Shown in pieces: positions 10,161-21,222 of a DNA stretch of 64,000 nucleotides. Location: NCBI GenBank assembly GCA_036927565.1, contig JAYESD010000007.1:4175644-4239643 (forward strand). Direction: 5' to 3'. The number at the start of each line of letters is the position of its first letter. Position 1 is the first letter of the stretch. The position numbers were made by a program, and so were the translations under genes. Source of the stretch: Tuctoria greenei. Taxonomy: Eukaryota > Streptophyta > Magnoliopsida > Poales > Poaceae. The notes under the pieces were generated by a model, which had not been told where the DNA came from, did no database searches, and saw nothing but the letters and a program-made list of their open reading frames with translations.

Positions 10161-13100
10161 CTAGAGGGTCTCAATCCATAGCAGAATAGCAGCCCTATCT
10201 ACTTCTCTGAATCTGTTGAGTTGTGATCTCAGAGAGTCAAGGAAACACCCTCTCCACAGGTCCACAGTAGCAAGAGAGGCTCTAAATATCTTCCCATTAC
10301 GTTGTTTCCAAATTTCCCAGGCTGCTGTGGCAAAAACCTCGATGAATCCGGCCTGGTTCCAATCCCTCTTTGCTGAAATTATGGTGTCAAAGAAAGGAAT
10401 GTTGTGGTCCCAATGGATGCCCAGGCTGGTCCAGCAAGCTTCGCTAAAAGGGCAAACGAAGAAAATATGATATGTGTATTCCTCTATGCCGCTTGTGCAT
10501 AAGACACAATTGTAGCCTTCTCCTTGAATGTTGAAATTCTTCCTTTTCAAGATGTTTCTTGAATTGAGTCTGTCTCTGAACAGCAACCAAGTAAAAATTT
10601 TGATTTTCTTCAGCACTCTTGAGTGCCATATCCATTGAAAATGGGTAGGTGGAGCAATGTTTCTGTACTGATATGCATAGCCTCTTCGTGAGCAGTAGAC
10701 TCTATTATTTTGGTCTTTCCACTTATCCAGTAACTGGCCTCTGTGTATTGCTTGGTGGATAATTGAGTCCATGATGACATGCTCAGCCTGTGCTTCCTCA
10801 GAAAGTGGGGTATAAAAGTGGTGTGTGATGTCCGTGTGGGCAATATACTGTGCAATTGAAGTTTTTGGTTTCTTGACGAATGTAAAAAACCTCGGAAAAT
10901 CTCTTTTGAATAGGTTTCCCTCCCACCAATCATACCACAGCAGTACTGTGTCCCCCTTACCAACAGTGACCGATACCTGCGGTCTGAAATCCTCCCAGAG
11001 ACTCAGGACATCTCTCCACCAGAAGGATCCTTTGCCCTTCGTATTTTGAGGAGGTTTTCCTGCTGAGCAGTATGTCTGCAGTATCAAGTTGACCCAGGGA
11101 ATGTCTTGCTTGTTGCATACCTTAGATAAAAATTTTCAGAGTAACGCTTTGTTCATGTTTTTAAGACACTTGAGGCATAACCCACCCTTTGCTGTAGGAG
11201 CCGTTACTTGTTCTCAGGCAACCAAAGGCTTGCATTTGCCTGTCACCTCAGAGCCTCTCCACAAACAAAGCTTTCTTGTCTTGTCAATTGCCTTGATCAC
11301 TTGACCATTCATCCTAATAGTGCACATAGCATCAATTGGAATAGCTGAGATAACACTGTTCACCAGTGTGCATCTGACTCCCATGGATAACCAAGAAGCT
11401 GTAGCTGATAATCTTATTTCAATGTTGGAGATCAGTTGATTGAAATCTTCTGCTTTTGGCCTTGATAGTCCCTTTGGAAGACCTAGGTAGGTGAACAGGA
11501 AGCCCCCTATCTTGCATCCTAGGGTTCCTGCCATGTTGGTTGTTTCCTCCTCTGATAAATTAACTGGCATAAGGCTTGATTTTTCCCAGTTAGCCCTCAG
11601 ACCTGTGGCATATCCTATCTGGTGCAAGAGGCTTTTGAAGAAGAAGATTTCTCTCTGAGATGCTTTGAGGATGATGATTGTATCATATGCATACTGAACC
11701 ACGGGAAACTGCTCATTTTGCACTTGGGGTATTGGAAAAGAAAGCATACCCATTGTAGAAGCTTTGTTGATGAGTATCTGGAGAATATCCACTGCCAAAA
11801 CAAAAAGCAAAGGAGACAGCGGGTCGCCTTGTCTAACCCCTCTTTTGCATTGGAAGAATTTCCCGGGGACCCCATTTAAAAGAACTGCCGAACTGGCTGT
11901 TGAGATAATATCCTTGGTCCAGTCCAGCCATTGCTCACTAAATCCCAGGCTCCTGAGCATTACCATTATGAAATCGTGTTCTACCATGTCAAAGGCCTTC
12001 TCAAAGTCCAGCTTTAGTGTAACAATTTTCTCCTTTGAGTGTTTGCACTGATATAAATATTCGTATGTCCAAGCCATATAGTCTTAAATTGTCCTGTTAC
12101 GAATAAATCCATATTGATTCTTGTGTACGAGCCTAGTGATGACTGATTGCAATCTCACTGATAGAATTTTGGTAATGAGCTTTATTGAGGTGTTAAGCAG
12201 AGAGATTGGTCTATAGTCCTTTACCTTGGTCGGATTGGGCACCTTTGGAATGAGTGTAATAAAGGAACTATTCATTGGCCGTAAGCTAACATTTTGACTA
12301 GTAAATTGGGTACAAAGGCTATAGACATCCTCTTTAATGATCAACCAGCAAGCTTTGTAAAATCTTGTGTTGAAACCATCGGGTCCTGGAGACTTATCTG
12401 CTGGCATTTCCTTTAGTGCTCTATCCACCTCTATATTAGTAGTAGGGTCACTAAGGTAGTATATGTCCTGCTGTTCTGGCATCATTTCCTGTAGTTGTGG
12501 CCATTATTGGGTGGGTTCTGATTTCCCTAACCTCTCCTTGAATTCTTTCCAAACTAAGTACTCCTTTTCTCTGTGATTCATAAGGTTGGCACCAGTCTCC
12601 CCTTGGATGATAGTGATTGTGTTGCGCCTATATCTCTCAGTAGCTGCTGCCAAGAAGAATTTTGTGGGTTCATCCCCTAACTTGGTCCATCTTATCGTGT
12701 ATCTTTGCCTCCAATACTCATTCTTTTGTTTCAGCAACTTGGCTAGATGATCCTTGATCAGGGTTTGAAATTCCTTTTCTTGGGGAAACAAGTACCTTTG
12801 TTCCTCTAGTTTATCAATCACCAGTAAGACCTCATTACATGTTGTAGTTAGTTTAAAAATGTTGCCCATGTTTCTGCTCCAATGCTTGAGAGTCCTTCTT
12901 AGCCTTTTCAATTTTGTCGTGATGAGCCTAGCAGCATTCATGTGTGGTAGCGGCAGGTCCCAGGAACCTTTCACTATGTCCATGAACTGGGGGTGGATTA
13001 ACCAATAGTTTTCAAACCTAAAACATTGTGCCTTTGGAATGTTGGTTCCTATTTGAACCCAACAGGGGATGTGATCTGATGTGTCTCTGGCCAGTGGCAG

Positions 13101-13772
13101 GAGTAAGGTGTTTGGGAAGGTGACTGTCCATTGGATTGAAGTGAAGCACCAATCCAGCTGTTCTAAGAGCGGTGTTTCTTGCATGTTACTCCAAGTATAA
13201 TTCCTCCCCTTCAATGGGATCTCAAGTAGGCCCAAATGTTGGATGATACTATTGAAAGTTTGCATATCCGAAAAGTTTGCTCCAGGTCTATTTCTGTCTT
13301 CCACACTTCTATAAAAATTAAAGTCACCAATAATCATCCATAGGTCATCAGAGTTGAGAGATAGGTTCCACATCCACTGAATGAATTCCAACCTTTGTGC
13401 ACCATGGCAAGGGCCATAGACTGTGATTAGTTTCCATTTCCTGCCATTTTGGGTTGAAGTGAATTGCACCTCGATAGCATAATCCAATACTTGTATGTTG
13501 TCCCCTATGAATAGATTTCCATTCCGTCCTACCAATATCCCACCTGAAGCTCCTCTTGAAGGAGAGAAAGCAAATTTATTGAATCCGCGTGGTGCAATTT
13601 TCTTCATGAATGAGGCATCAATGTGTTCTTTCTTAGTCTCTTGAATACAGAAGACATTGCAATCCACAATTTCCTCTATCTTGGATCTCACTGCCAACTG
13701 TTTGGCCATGTCATTGAGGCCTCGAACATTCCAATTTATAATGTTCCAGCATCTTGTATTGTGTTGTGCCAT
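10161..13772 (-). pseudogene. LINE ORF2: endonuclease / reverse transcriptase / zf-RVT
   Basis: This is a single reading frame of about 1,204 codons from MAQHNTRCWNIINWNVRG (13772), broken only by stops at 12504-12506 (TAA), 12084-12086 (TAA), 11214-11216 (TGA) and 11136-11138 (TGA). I see no frameshift. The AP-like endonuclease shows NWNVRGLND, CIQETKKE, IIGDFNF and the C-terminal SDH. RT shows DFEKAFDMVEH and GVRQGDPLSPLLF. The catalytic box reads YAYD instead of YADD, so one metal-binding Asp is lost. The C-terminal zf-RVT region carries WIWHSRVLKKIKIFTWLLF and a C..C..H..C cluster. The protein would nick target DNA and prime reverse transcription there; this copy cannot. Confidence 0.92.
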
Positions 13773-14222
13773 TTATGAACACCCATGTTGTTGTCTAGTA
13801 GCAGCCTAGGGTTGAAAACCCCCCACTTATTTGGAGTCTGTGGCAAAGTACCACAATGTACCAGAGACGTAGAGTAAGCATACGTAACATTGAGATGAAC
13901 TTTCATGCAGAGAGAGTCTGTCAATACATTCTTCAAATAGTATTCCATGCCTTTCCTACTAATATTACAAAAGGTGCCCCAAGGTCGGCTACAATCAGTC
14001 CAGTAGAGATCAAAAGCCATGCCTGTCCTATTTACAGAACAAAAGGGGGCCCCGAAGGTACTAAAGGCATTCCAGGCAATAACAGTACTACACCCGGTGT
14101 ATCTTACACCAAAAGATCGATTAGTTAGCGACTTCCCTCTGCGGCACTTGCCCCTTGACAGTCTATAGCTGAAGATGCAAAACCCCTCTGTCGCACCCGT
14201 AGCCTTGTTACTATGGTGCTCA

Positions 14223-17200
14223 CTATCCATCAGCCCTCCTTCGCGTGTTCTGGCTAGCTGCCCCTTCTGTTGAGTGATGCAGAGCTAGCCTTTCGCGTGC
14301 CACTTCAAGTGGCACGCCACATCTAGATACAGCCACCTCCTGCAGGATCAAAGATGGGATGGCAGGGTGAGGGCAAACGTTTTCAAGATCTGTTAAAGAC
14401 GGGAAGTGTTTAACAGGACCAGGAAAAGAGGTTATACCCATGTAGTTGGAGGCATCCACCCCCCTCCCAAATCCTCACTGTTGTCCTCCGAGGAGGAGTT
14501 TTGGACCGCAGGCTTGGTTCTGTGGCCATCAAGCATCCTTTTGATCCTCTGACTTCGCCTTAGAGTGGCTGGACCTCCAATGGCAGCACCACTTCCTATC
14601 GAGAGAGTGGGGCTTGGTGGATGAGTGGTGTTCCCCCTAGAAGAGGAGACCTGCTGTGAACAGCCCTGGTGATTGGAGGGCTGATGCAGCACTATAGGAT
14701 CCGCAGGGGGTGCAACTTGCACCTCTGACTTCTTTCCCCTCCTAGTGTAGACTGCAATTTGTTCTGGACATTCTTGAGATTCTTGAGACTTGGCCAAGGG
14801 TATAGTGTCTGGAATGTCCATCTGATCAGGTATAGCCAAGGAGTCCCGACCAACATTATGGAGCCCTGTCTCATCTTCCGGTTTAGACTGAATTTCTGTT
14901 ATGACAACTGAGGACTTAGCCTGCATCACACTTGTTTCCCCTTGGTGCATTTCACCCTGTAGCTGAGTGAGTGCCTGAACCATCTTGCTCCCTTTCTGAA
15001 ATACTTTTTCCTGAGCTGGGGAATTCCACCATGCCGTAGAAGATTGGGGAAATGCCATTGCAAGAATCCTCCTTAACGAGGCCGAATCAAAGGGGGCAAT
15101 CCAATCTGGACGGTGCGTCTGATTATCTTGGGCAACAAAGTTATATATATGTTGTCCATGGTGACTCTAGTGAGATGTATGTTCTGCTCCTTGTGCTCCC
15201 TCTACTGTCTCATCAGAACCTTCTTGTTGGGGTGCCTGGACCGAGTCAGAGTGGATCATTTGTTGCTCATCCTGAGGTGGATGAGGCCACTGCGCCCAAG
15301 GACCACCTTGGTGAAGGTGAGGGGCATGATTCTCCTGCTGCTGAGCTAGAGCGTCCCAAGCTGGATCACCATTGTTGTTATGTTCCGGAGGTTGCAAGTT
15401 TTCATCCTCATCTTGAAGCATAAACTGAGAATGGGGGTTTCCATCAGGGGGAATATCATCTTCAAGAGGTATTCCGACATCCGGATTGATCCCATTGAGG
15501 ATATACAGGGGACAAGTCAAGGACCATGCATACCCATCCCGAGTCCCTTGTCTCAGCACCAAACTTCTGGGCACATCACGGGGGTCATTGTACATACACT
15601 TGACCAAGATCTTTCCTAGTTCCCTCGGGCTATTATTCCAATGAAGTAGCTTCCCAAAGCTTGAAACAACAAGATCGATTGTCTCCATTGATCTATAGTC
15701 TATTGGAAACCCCAAGATCATAAACCAGCCAGTTCTAGTAAAGTCCCTCCTTCTGTTAAGCCCGTAGTCGTGGCGCACAAACCTGACGAGGACTCCTTGG
15801 ACCTCAATCGGCTCCCCCAGAACCAAGGAGTCACGATAGAAGTAGGTTTCGAAAGCAAAAAGAGCTATACCTAGCGGAGTTAGGCAGGAGTGTCTTACCA
15901 CTAGACCCAGCTCATCCACTAGATGGTCCTTGATTATGATTCTGAACATGTTGTAGTCATCCTCATGCAGAACCTCGTGGACATCCTCCGCGATTGCATA
16001 TTCTTCGTGAGTGTAGTGGTGTATCCCAGGGAGATGAACTGTTGTTCTAGGGCGTCTACCCGGACCTCCATCCTCAATCTGGAATTGTTCGTTGGGCAAG
16101 AATCGCTGCGGATTTACTGGGAAGTTGGCCATGGAGTAGGAGGCTAAGGAGTGCTCCTCGTATGAGACGCCAGACGGAATCGCCGAGGAAGGAGGAGCGA
16201 GTGCAAGGGGTTTACGAGAGTGCCCGTCCAGAGCGGCATTTAAGAGCGCAGAAGGAGGCTTTGGTGGGAGGACTTGTTTGCCTAGAAGGACCCTGCGGCG
16301 GGGAAGAAATGAATGTAGGGTCCTGGATGTGAATCTTTTTGGGCATCCAGATCTTTCTTTTTGTGGTGTTTTGCCGACAACCCCTTCTGACATGGCCAAA
16401 GGCAAAGCAAAGATTACATCTGACTTTGCTCCGACACTAATATCTCAAATGGAACAGACTAAGACAACGAAAGAAGGCCTTAGGCTGTCTTGGGAATGAA
16501 GTAGAAGCGTGGCTAGCATTGAAGGAACTGTGAGTGGGATTTTCGTGTTGCAGCATCACACTTGGGTTCGGATGGGTAGCCGGATCAGTGTCTAAGAGCC
16601 TAGACTGGTCTGCAGGGCGGCGAAATGAAGAGGGTGGTTGAACGTCCTCATGAGCCTGCAGGGGTTGTCTAATCGGGGCCATAGGCATACTCGAGGGCGC
16701 CGAGCTAGAATGAGTAATAGGCCTAGCACTGTTGCAGCTACAAGACCGGTGGTTTGAATTGAGAGATTGGGAAGAATAGTGACCAGGCAATTGTGGGATG
16801 AATTGAGAGCCATCCTAGAATTGAAAGAACCAGCAACTCTAGACCGCTGATTATACTGCACCGGTGGACGAACCCCCGGAGAAGGGGCTTGTAGGTAGAG
16901 CATACTATGATCCAGTGGAATCGGGCAGAAAATGTGGCCGATCCAAAGCCCGTGTTTACTGGGGCTGAGACATTTAGCCGGCGAACGAAGATGAAGTGGC
17001 GATGAAAATGTTACCTTCTTGTTGTGCGTGTGATGTCGGTTCTTTCAATTTAGGACCAAAGTCCAGTTGTTCCTTTCTTCATCTTCCCAAAGGTGAAGCT
17101 CCCTTTGCCAGTTTGGTCTACCAGTACGCCACAGGTGAAAGTAGATGTCGAACGTGGCGGTGGTGATCCTCCTAAGAGAGGTCACCAAGAGCCCGACCTC

Positions 17201-17434
17201 CTTGCTTGCCACCGCGAAGCGGAAGGAACGGTCGGAAACTTGTTCGACGTGGTAGCCTCCAGGCGAGCCACCAAGCACAGAGTGGAGAACCCATCCGACT
17301 TCCGCCCCTGAGAGCCTGAAAGTATAACGGCGGTAGACCACTAGGAGGGAGAAGGCACCATTGGTAGAGGAGCACGGGTGGTGGACGGAGGTGTTGAACC
17401 GCCATAGAACCTCCTCCCTCTGCTGAAGTCCCAC
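14223..17434 (-). pseudogene. LINE ORF1: nucleic-acid-binding protein, degenerate
   Basis: Pieces beginning at 17434, 16405 and 15058 share one frame but are split by stops. The N-terminal piece (17045-17434) has FAVASKEVGLLVTSLRRI, a region typical of grass LINE ORF1 (DUF4283-like). A CX2CX4HX4C knuckle (CNLCFAFGHVRRGC, about 16370-16412) is read in a different frame, so at least one indel separates it from the piece at 15167-16405. That long piece (412 residues) has the conserved FRIIIKDHLVDELGLVVRHS to YAWSLTCPLYIL block and a Gln/His-rich tail. ORF1 proteins bind element RNA. The exact start is unclear. Confidence 0.75.
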
Positions 17435-17629
17435 AAGTCTTTCCTAGCATGTGGTCGATCTCCGGACATCACCGGAGAACACGCGGAGCAGCACCGGCGA
17501 GGGCGCAGCTATGCGCAGATGCATGATGTGGAAGCGGCGAGGCGCGTGGTGGAGGAGTGGGAGGTGGCGGCGATGGGCGAGCGGAGCGGGGTGAGCGTGA
17601 GCAGGAGAGCCATTTCCATCTAAATTGTT

Positions 17630-17644
17630 GGATGCCAAATTGTT
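17630..17644. repeat. Right 15-bp target-site duplication of the LINE
   Basis: An exact copy of 9995-10009. The NHL intron resumes directly after it and reaches the acceptor at 17663-17664. Confidence 0.92.
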
Positions 17645-18745
17645 AGTTGTGTTTTGCTTTGCAGATTGGATCTTTCCCAGGCCTTGAGGATGGCAAATTT
17701 GAATCAGCCAAGTTCTTGTGCCCAGCTGCAACTTTTTATCGTGCTCCTGAAGACTGTCTATATATCATAGATTCAGAGGTAATTGTCCAGAGTAGATCTC
17801 CTTTGTTTTTTTTTTGACTGGGTAGATCTCATTTGTTTGTTGGACAAAATAAATGTATCCTTTTTACTGGTGTCAGATGGAAGCAACAGTGTTTAATCAT
17901 CGTTTGATTTTGAAAAATTATGGCTATCCACAATGCCAAAGAATTATCTGATTCCATTACAGAGTCATGCAGTCAGAAAAGAAGATTTCGGAAGAAGGAT
18001 TGTAGAGACGGTTTATCCAGTCTTCAATAAAAGCAGTGGCATCTTGAGTTGGATTATTGATAAGTTTGGTTTGAAAACAGAAGTTGCTCCAGCTATTCAA
18101 GATTTTGATGCAGACTTGGTAGGACTCCATGGCATTTGATACAAAGTTCAGAGGATAACTTATTGGTAGCGGACCGCAAGTATGCCACTATTCTCAATTC
18201 CTCCATGTTGACCTTTTGAGATGCCAACACGTTTAATGTTTTCATATAATGTTCTAGTTAGCTCTGTGTATGATCCGAAATCTGTTTCATCATGTAAATT
18301 TGTTCACCCATCCTGAGTTGAGCCCAACATTCGGTGTTGGGTCTATTCTATAATTTCCTACAGTTCAACCTGCTGTTGAAAGTTTCAGTTATATTTTCGA
18401 TACTCGCATTTCATCCTCTTGATAGGTGTAAAGTAGAATAATACATATTAACGAATACGCTGCTCATCAGTGTTCAACTAATCCATTTTCTGATTTGTCC
18501 ATGATAGAATATATGATAGTTTTTAGTGTGGCATATGGTTGCAATATGTTGTAGTTCAACTGTTGCTGGTTCTCAATTGGGAGATGATGATCTGTCGTTT
18601 AAGTCGCTAGGCCACGGTTCTTAGTTCAGACACTATTTTTGTTTTGCAGCTTTGAAGTACCGTGGATCCTGAGAATATCAACCGGTGAAAAGCAGATTAT
18701 TAGAAGAGGTTAGTATGACTTTGGTTACTATTTATATATAGATCA

Positions 18746-18809
18746 TGTTGGACAGTATGTGTACCCTTTTAGGTGTTTTGGGCTAGGTCCATGTACCAGC
18801 CCACCCTTG

Positions 18810-18900
<91 letters not shown>

Positions 18901-18945
18901 TCTTTCCCTTTGGGGTTAATTAATCAAGTCATTATTTCTCTATCA
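18746..18945 (+). repeat. 5' LTR of Copia C (200 bp)
   Basis: It starts TGTTGGACAGTATG, shares GTACCAGCCCACC with the LTRs of B and D, and ends CTCTATCA before the primer site. Almost half its length is a TA microsatellite. Confidence 0.8.
18812..18899. repeat. (TA)44 microsatellite
   Basis: 88 bp of uninterrupted TA lie inside the LTR of element C, where B and D have only a short TATATATCTATAAATA stretch. It probably grew by replication slippage from the LTR TATA region. Confidence 0.97.
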
Positions 18946-18957
18946 TGGTATCATTTG
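18946..18957 (+). other. Primer binding site of Copia C
   Basis: TGGTATCATTTG starts at the first base after the LTR and resembles the tRNA-Met-type site of element D (TGGTATCATTAG). Confidence 0.75.
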
Positions 18958-19114
18958 CCAGACTTTTCCTAACCTAACCCTAACTCTAATCCTCCCACCA
19001 CCCCAGCCGCTGTCGGCGCCCCCCCCCCCCCCCCCCCCCAGGCCGGCGCCCTGGCCAGCGCCGCACTCGCCGCCGCGCCCCCAGGCCGCCGCCGCCCTAG
19101 ACGTCGTCCCCTCT

Positions 19115-19654
19115 TTGGCCAGCACCGCCTTGCCCCCCCCCCCCCCATTTGCAGGCGCCGCCCTGGCTGCTGCCCCCTCTTTGGCCGGTGCCCCCTGGTC
19201 GGCAGCGCCCAGATCGGCCCCCCTGGTCGGTGCCCGCAGGTGCCCAGATCGGCGCCCTGACCGTCGCCCCTCCCCTGCCGGCGCCCAAATCTGCGCCCCT
19301 CCTCTGGCCGGGGTGCAGCCGCCACTGGCCGGCGCGCCTGCCACTGGTTCGACAACAGGCGCACCCCTAGTCACCGTGGCTTGGCACGCGTACGACACAA
19401 AGACTGGTCTGGCAGCCGGCAGCCCACTCGCTGGCCCTATTGTCGTCGCCTTCATGACGGGCTTTGGATCAGACGGATCTGCTGTTGGCGCTGCCGCTGC
19501 TCCTAGCGCGGCCATTGCCCCACTCTACAGCGTCGACAACACCACCACGACGGCTGTGGACACTTCCGGTGTCTTTGCGGCTCTGGCTGCTTCTCGCGAA
19601 CGCAAGCGGGCACTTGCTCTCACCCTGGAGCAGGAGCGTGCTTCAGTAGCCGCA
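19115..19654 (+). pseudogene. Copia C gag N-terminal fragment
   Basis: The frame is rich in Ala, Pro and Gly and then reads VAFMTGFGSDGSAVGAAAAP and VDTSGVFAALAASRERKRAL. This matches element D gag (VAFMTGSGPAESAVD, ADTSGVFAALAASRER). It ends after about 180 residues where the element is truncated. Poly-C runs at 19019-19039 and 19133-19146 interrupt the GC-rich part. Confidence 0.75.
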
Positions 19655-19840
19655 ATAAACAAGCCTGGAAACTGACACCAAGCTACTGAATGAAAGATTC
19701 AAAATATTGATTGTGGCATTCACATCTAAGTTCTTGATACAAGCCTGTTGTCTTTACATTTATATAGTTAATTGAGGGTTTGGCATTCAGTTTATCAGCA
19801 TTACATGGCAACTTAATTGATTTACTCTGTCATATTTAGA

Positions 19841-19940
19841 TTTTTCTTTCTTTGCTCCTTGTTGATAGTACCATCAAGATTTTCTTTCTTTGCTCCTTGT
19901 TGATAGTTCAGTTTTTCTTTGCTCCTTGTTGATAGTACAG
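19841..19940. repeat. Three tandem copies of a 30-40 bp unit
   Basis: TTTGCTCCTTGTTGATAGT recurs three times (units starting about 19841, 19880 and 19912) in what is left of the NHL intron. Otherwise 19655-20468 is AT-rich intron-like sequence in which I see no gene. Confidence 0.85.
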
Positions 19941-20468
19941 CCAGACGTTAAGCTGCTGTGACATTAGGGCCTCCTCTGCAGAAAGTGTCAGGTTGATAAA
20001 ATGCTATCCTGCATTATTACACCTTAATTTGCAAAGATAAAATAGTATTTATACTTTAGCTGATTTGGCAGAGTATGCTGGTGCTGGGCTTACAAAATTG
20101 TGATTATTTTCTACAGATTCTCCATGTTTTTCATTCACAAACTTGAGTAATCAACATTTTGGTCCCTAAACCTTTATTAGCAACTACTGTTGGTTTTAGC
20201 CTTTAGGAAATAAAATAGGCTGCTCTGGTTGGTGTGTTAGACCTACATGCAACAATGAGGTGGCATAGGTGCATTGATATGTGACACACTTATAGCTTAT
20301 ATTTTCAGAATTTCTTTACTATGATGAGGTATTTTTTGTTTTAAAATTGTTGCAATAGTTTTCTGTAAATTGTTTTTCTTTTTAAAATCTTAGATTAAGA
20401 GCAAAAAGCCAGCGAATCACTGAGAGCTACATTATTGCATGATTAGTGCAGTGCTGGGGTTTATTATA

Positions 20469-20554
20469 CTCCCTCCTTCCCACAATAATTGTAGTTTTGG
20501 ATAAAATTTCTAGTTCAAAACGACAAAACGACAATTATTGTGGGAAGGAGGGAA
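20469..20554. mobile_element. Stowaway MITE (86 bp)
   Basis: Near-perfect terminal inverted repeats CTCCCTCCTTCCCACAATAA / TTATTGTGGGAAGGAGGG are flanked by TA on both sides (20467-20468 and 20555-20556). The ends and the TA target are those of Stowaway (Tc1/mariner) MITEs. It lies in the NHL intron. Confidence 0.9.
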
Positions 20555-21076
20555 TACTTATTTTTTCTACCAAATCCTATTTGGAATTGTATATTGACAA
20601 TTTGTTCTCTCATATTGACACGATTTTTAGCAGTTGTCTTACTGTTGTGCATGCTGATTATGGTGATGATGGCACAGGGGATCAAATATTTTCTTATCCT
20701 TCGTCACGTTCTTGAAGAGCAAGGATCCAAATGATGGTTCAGACTTTAGAGAAGACACTTCTCAATGAGCTGCAGCACCAGAGGAGCATCTCAAAGCTCA
20801 TGTAAGTGGTACAATTGCATTTTTTTAGTTGTTTGATAGGCTTGCTGTTTTCAGCAAGGAAATAGAAATAGCTAGCAGATGCATCCACAATCATTTAGAC
20901 ATCATCCATGTATCTTGTGCATGCATTTGTGGTTTTTCTGAATAAGTATCTTTATATCAGTGCCTTCTCTCATGGGTGTTGTGTGTCCTTACCATTTGGT
21001 TTGGTTGATTTGAACATTGTTTATCGTCGCAATGACATCTTTTATGAGCAATATTTCATTTAAGATTATTAACTGG

Positions 21077-21193
21077 TATTAGAGGGCTAGAATAATTGCT
21101 TAAGTAACCAGGGAACAAGGTACATATTTATAGATATATAGGTGGGCTGGTACACAAGTCAGGCCCAAACACATAACTCAACACAGTCCAACA
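21077..21193 (-). repeat. 3' LTR of Copia D
   Basis: On the minus strand it starts TGTTGGACTGTG and ends CCCTCTAATA. It is highly similar to 27003-27119, with a handful of substitutions seen by eye. The polypurine tract lies beside it (21194-21216, C-rich on plus). Confidence 0.93.
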
Positions 21194-21222
21194 CCCTCCC
21201 CCCCCTCCCGCAGTCCCAACAT

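Larger units (their letters stand above)
10010..17629 (-). mobile_element. Near full-length non-LTR retrotransposon (LINE), 7.6 kb
   Basis: On the minus strand the element has ORF1 (zinc knuckle), ORF2 (endonuclease, RT, zf-RVT) and a short A-run at its 3' end (plus T-run 10008-10016). It is flanked by an exact 15-bp duplication. It lies in the intron between NHL exons 9868-9924 and 17665-17778. A complete 5' end is uncommon, since most LINE copies are 5'-truncated. Confidence 0.92.
18746..19654 (+). mobile_element. Truncated Copia element C (5' LTR, PBS, start of gag)
   Basis: An LTR (18746-18945) is followed directly by TGGTATCATTTG and a gag start related to that of element D. Homology to D gag stops near 19654 (after GAGCAGGAGCGTGCTTCAGT), and AT-rich NHL intron sequence follows. 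The remaining 5 kb is missing, so this is a deletion derivative. The left flank is GATCA (18741-18745), and no matching right copy was found. Confidence 0.82.
9868..20801 (+). pseudogene. NHL-repeat gene fragment, broken up by retroelements
   Basis: Five exon pieces read in order on the plus strand. They are 9868-9924 (DSNHHRIIVSNSDG, an NHL blade, donor GTAAGC), 17665-17778 (IGSFPGLEDGKFESAKF), 17963-18179 (HAVRKEDFGRRIVETVYPV, then WHLIQSSEDNLLVADR), 18650-18708 (FEVPWILRISTGE) and 20678-20801 (RHVLEEQ, then MMVQTLEKTLLNEL, donor GTAAGT). The first four match what I know of plant NHL-domain proteins, which are beta-propellers of unknown cellular role; the fifth is a weaker call. Exon 9868 is cut at its 5' side by LTR E. 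The LINE and Copia C lie in introns. A one-base frame break near 18125 and a TGA or frame break near 20729 suggest a dead gene. The N-terminal part must lie left of the window. I found no certain C-terminal exon to the right of element D. Confidence 0.75.
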
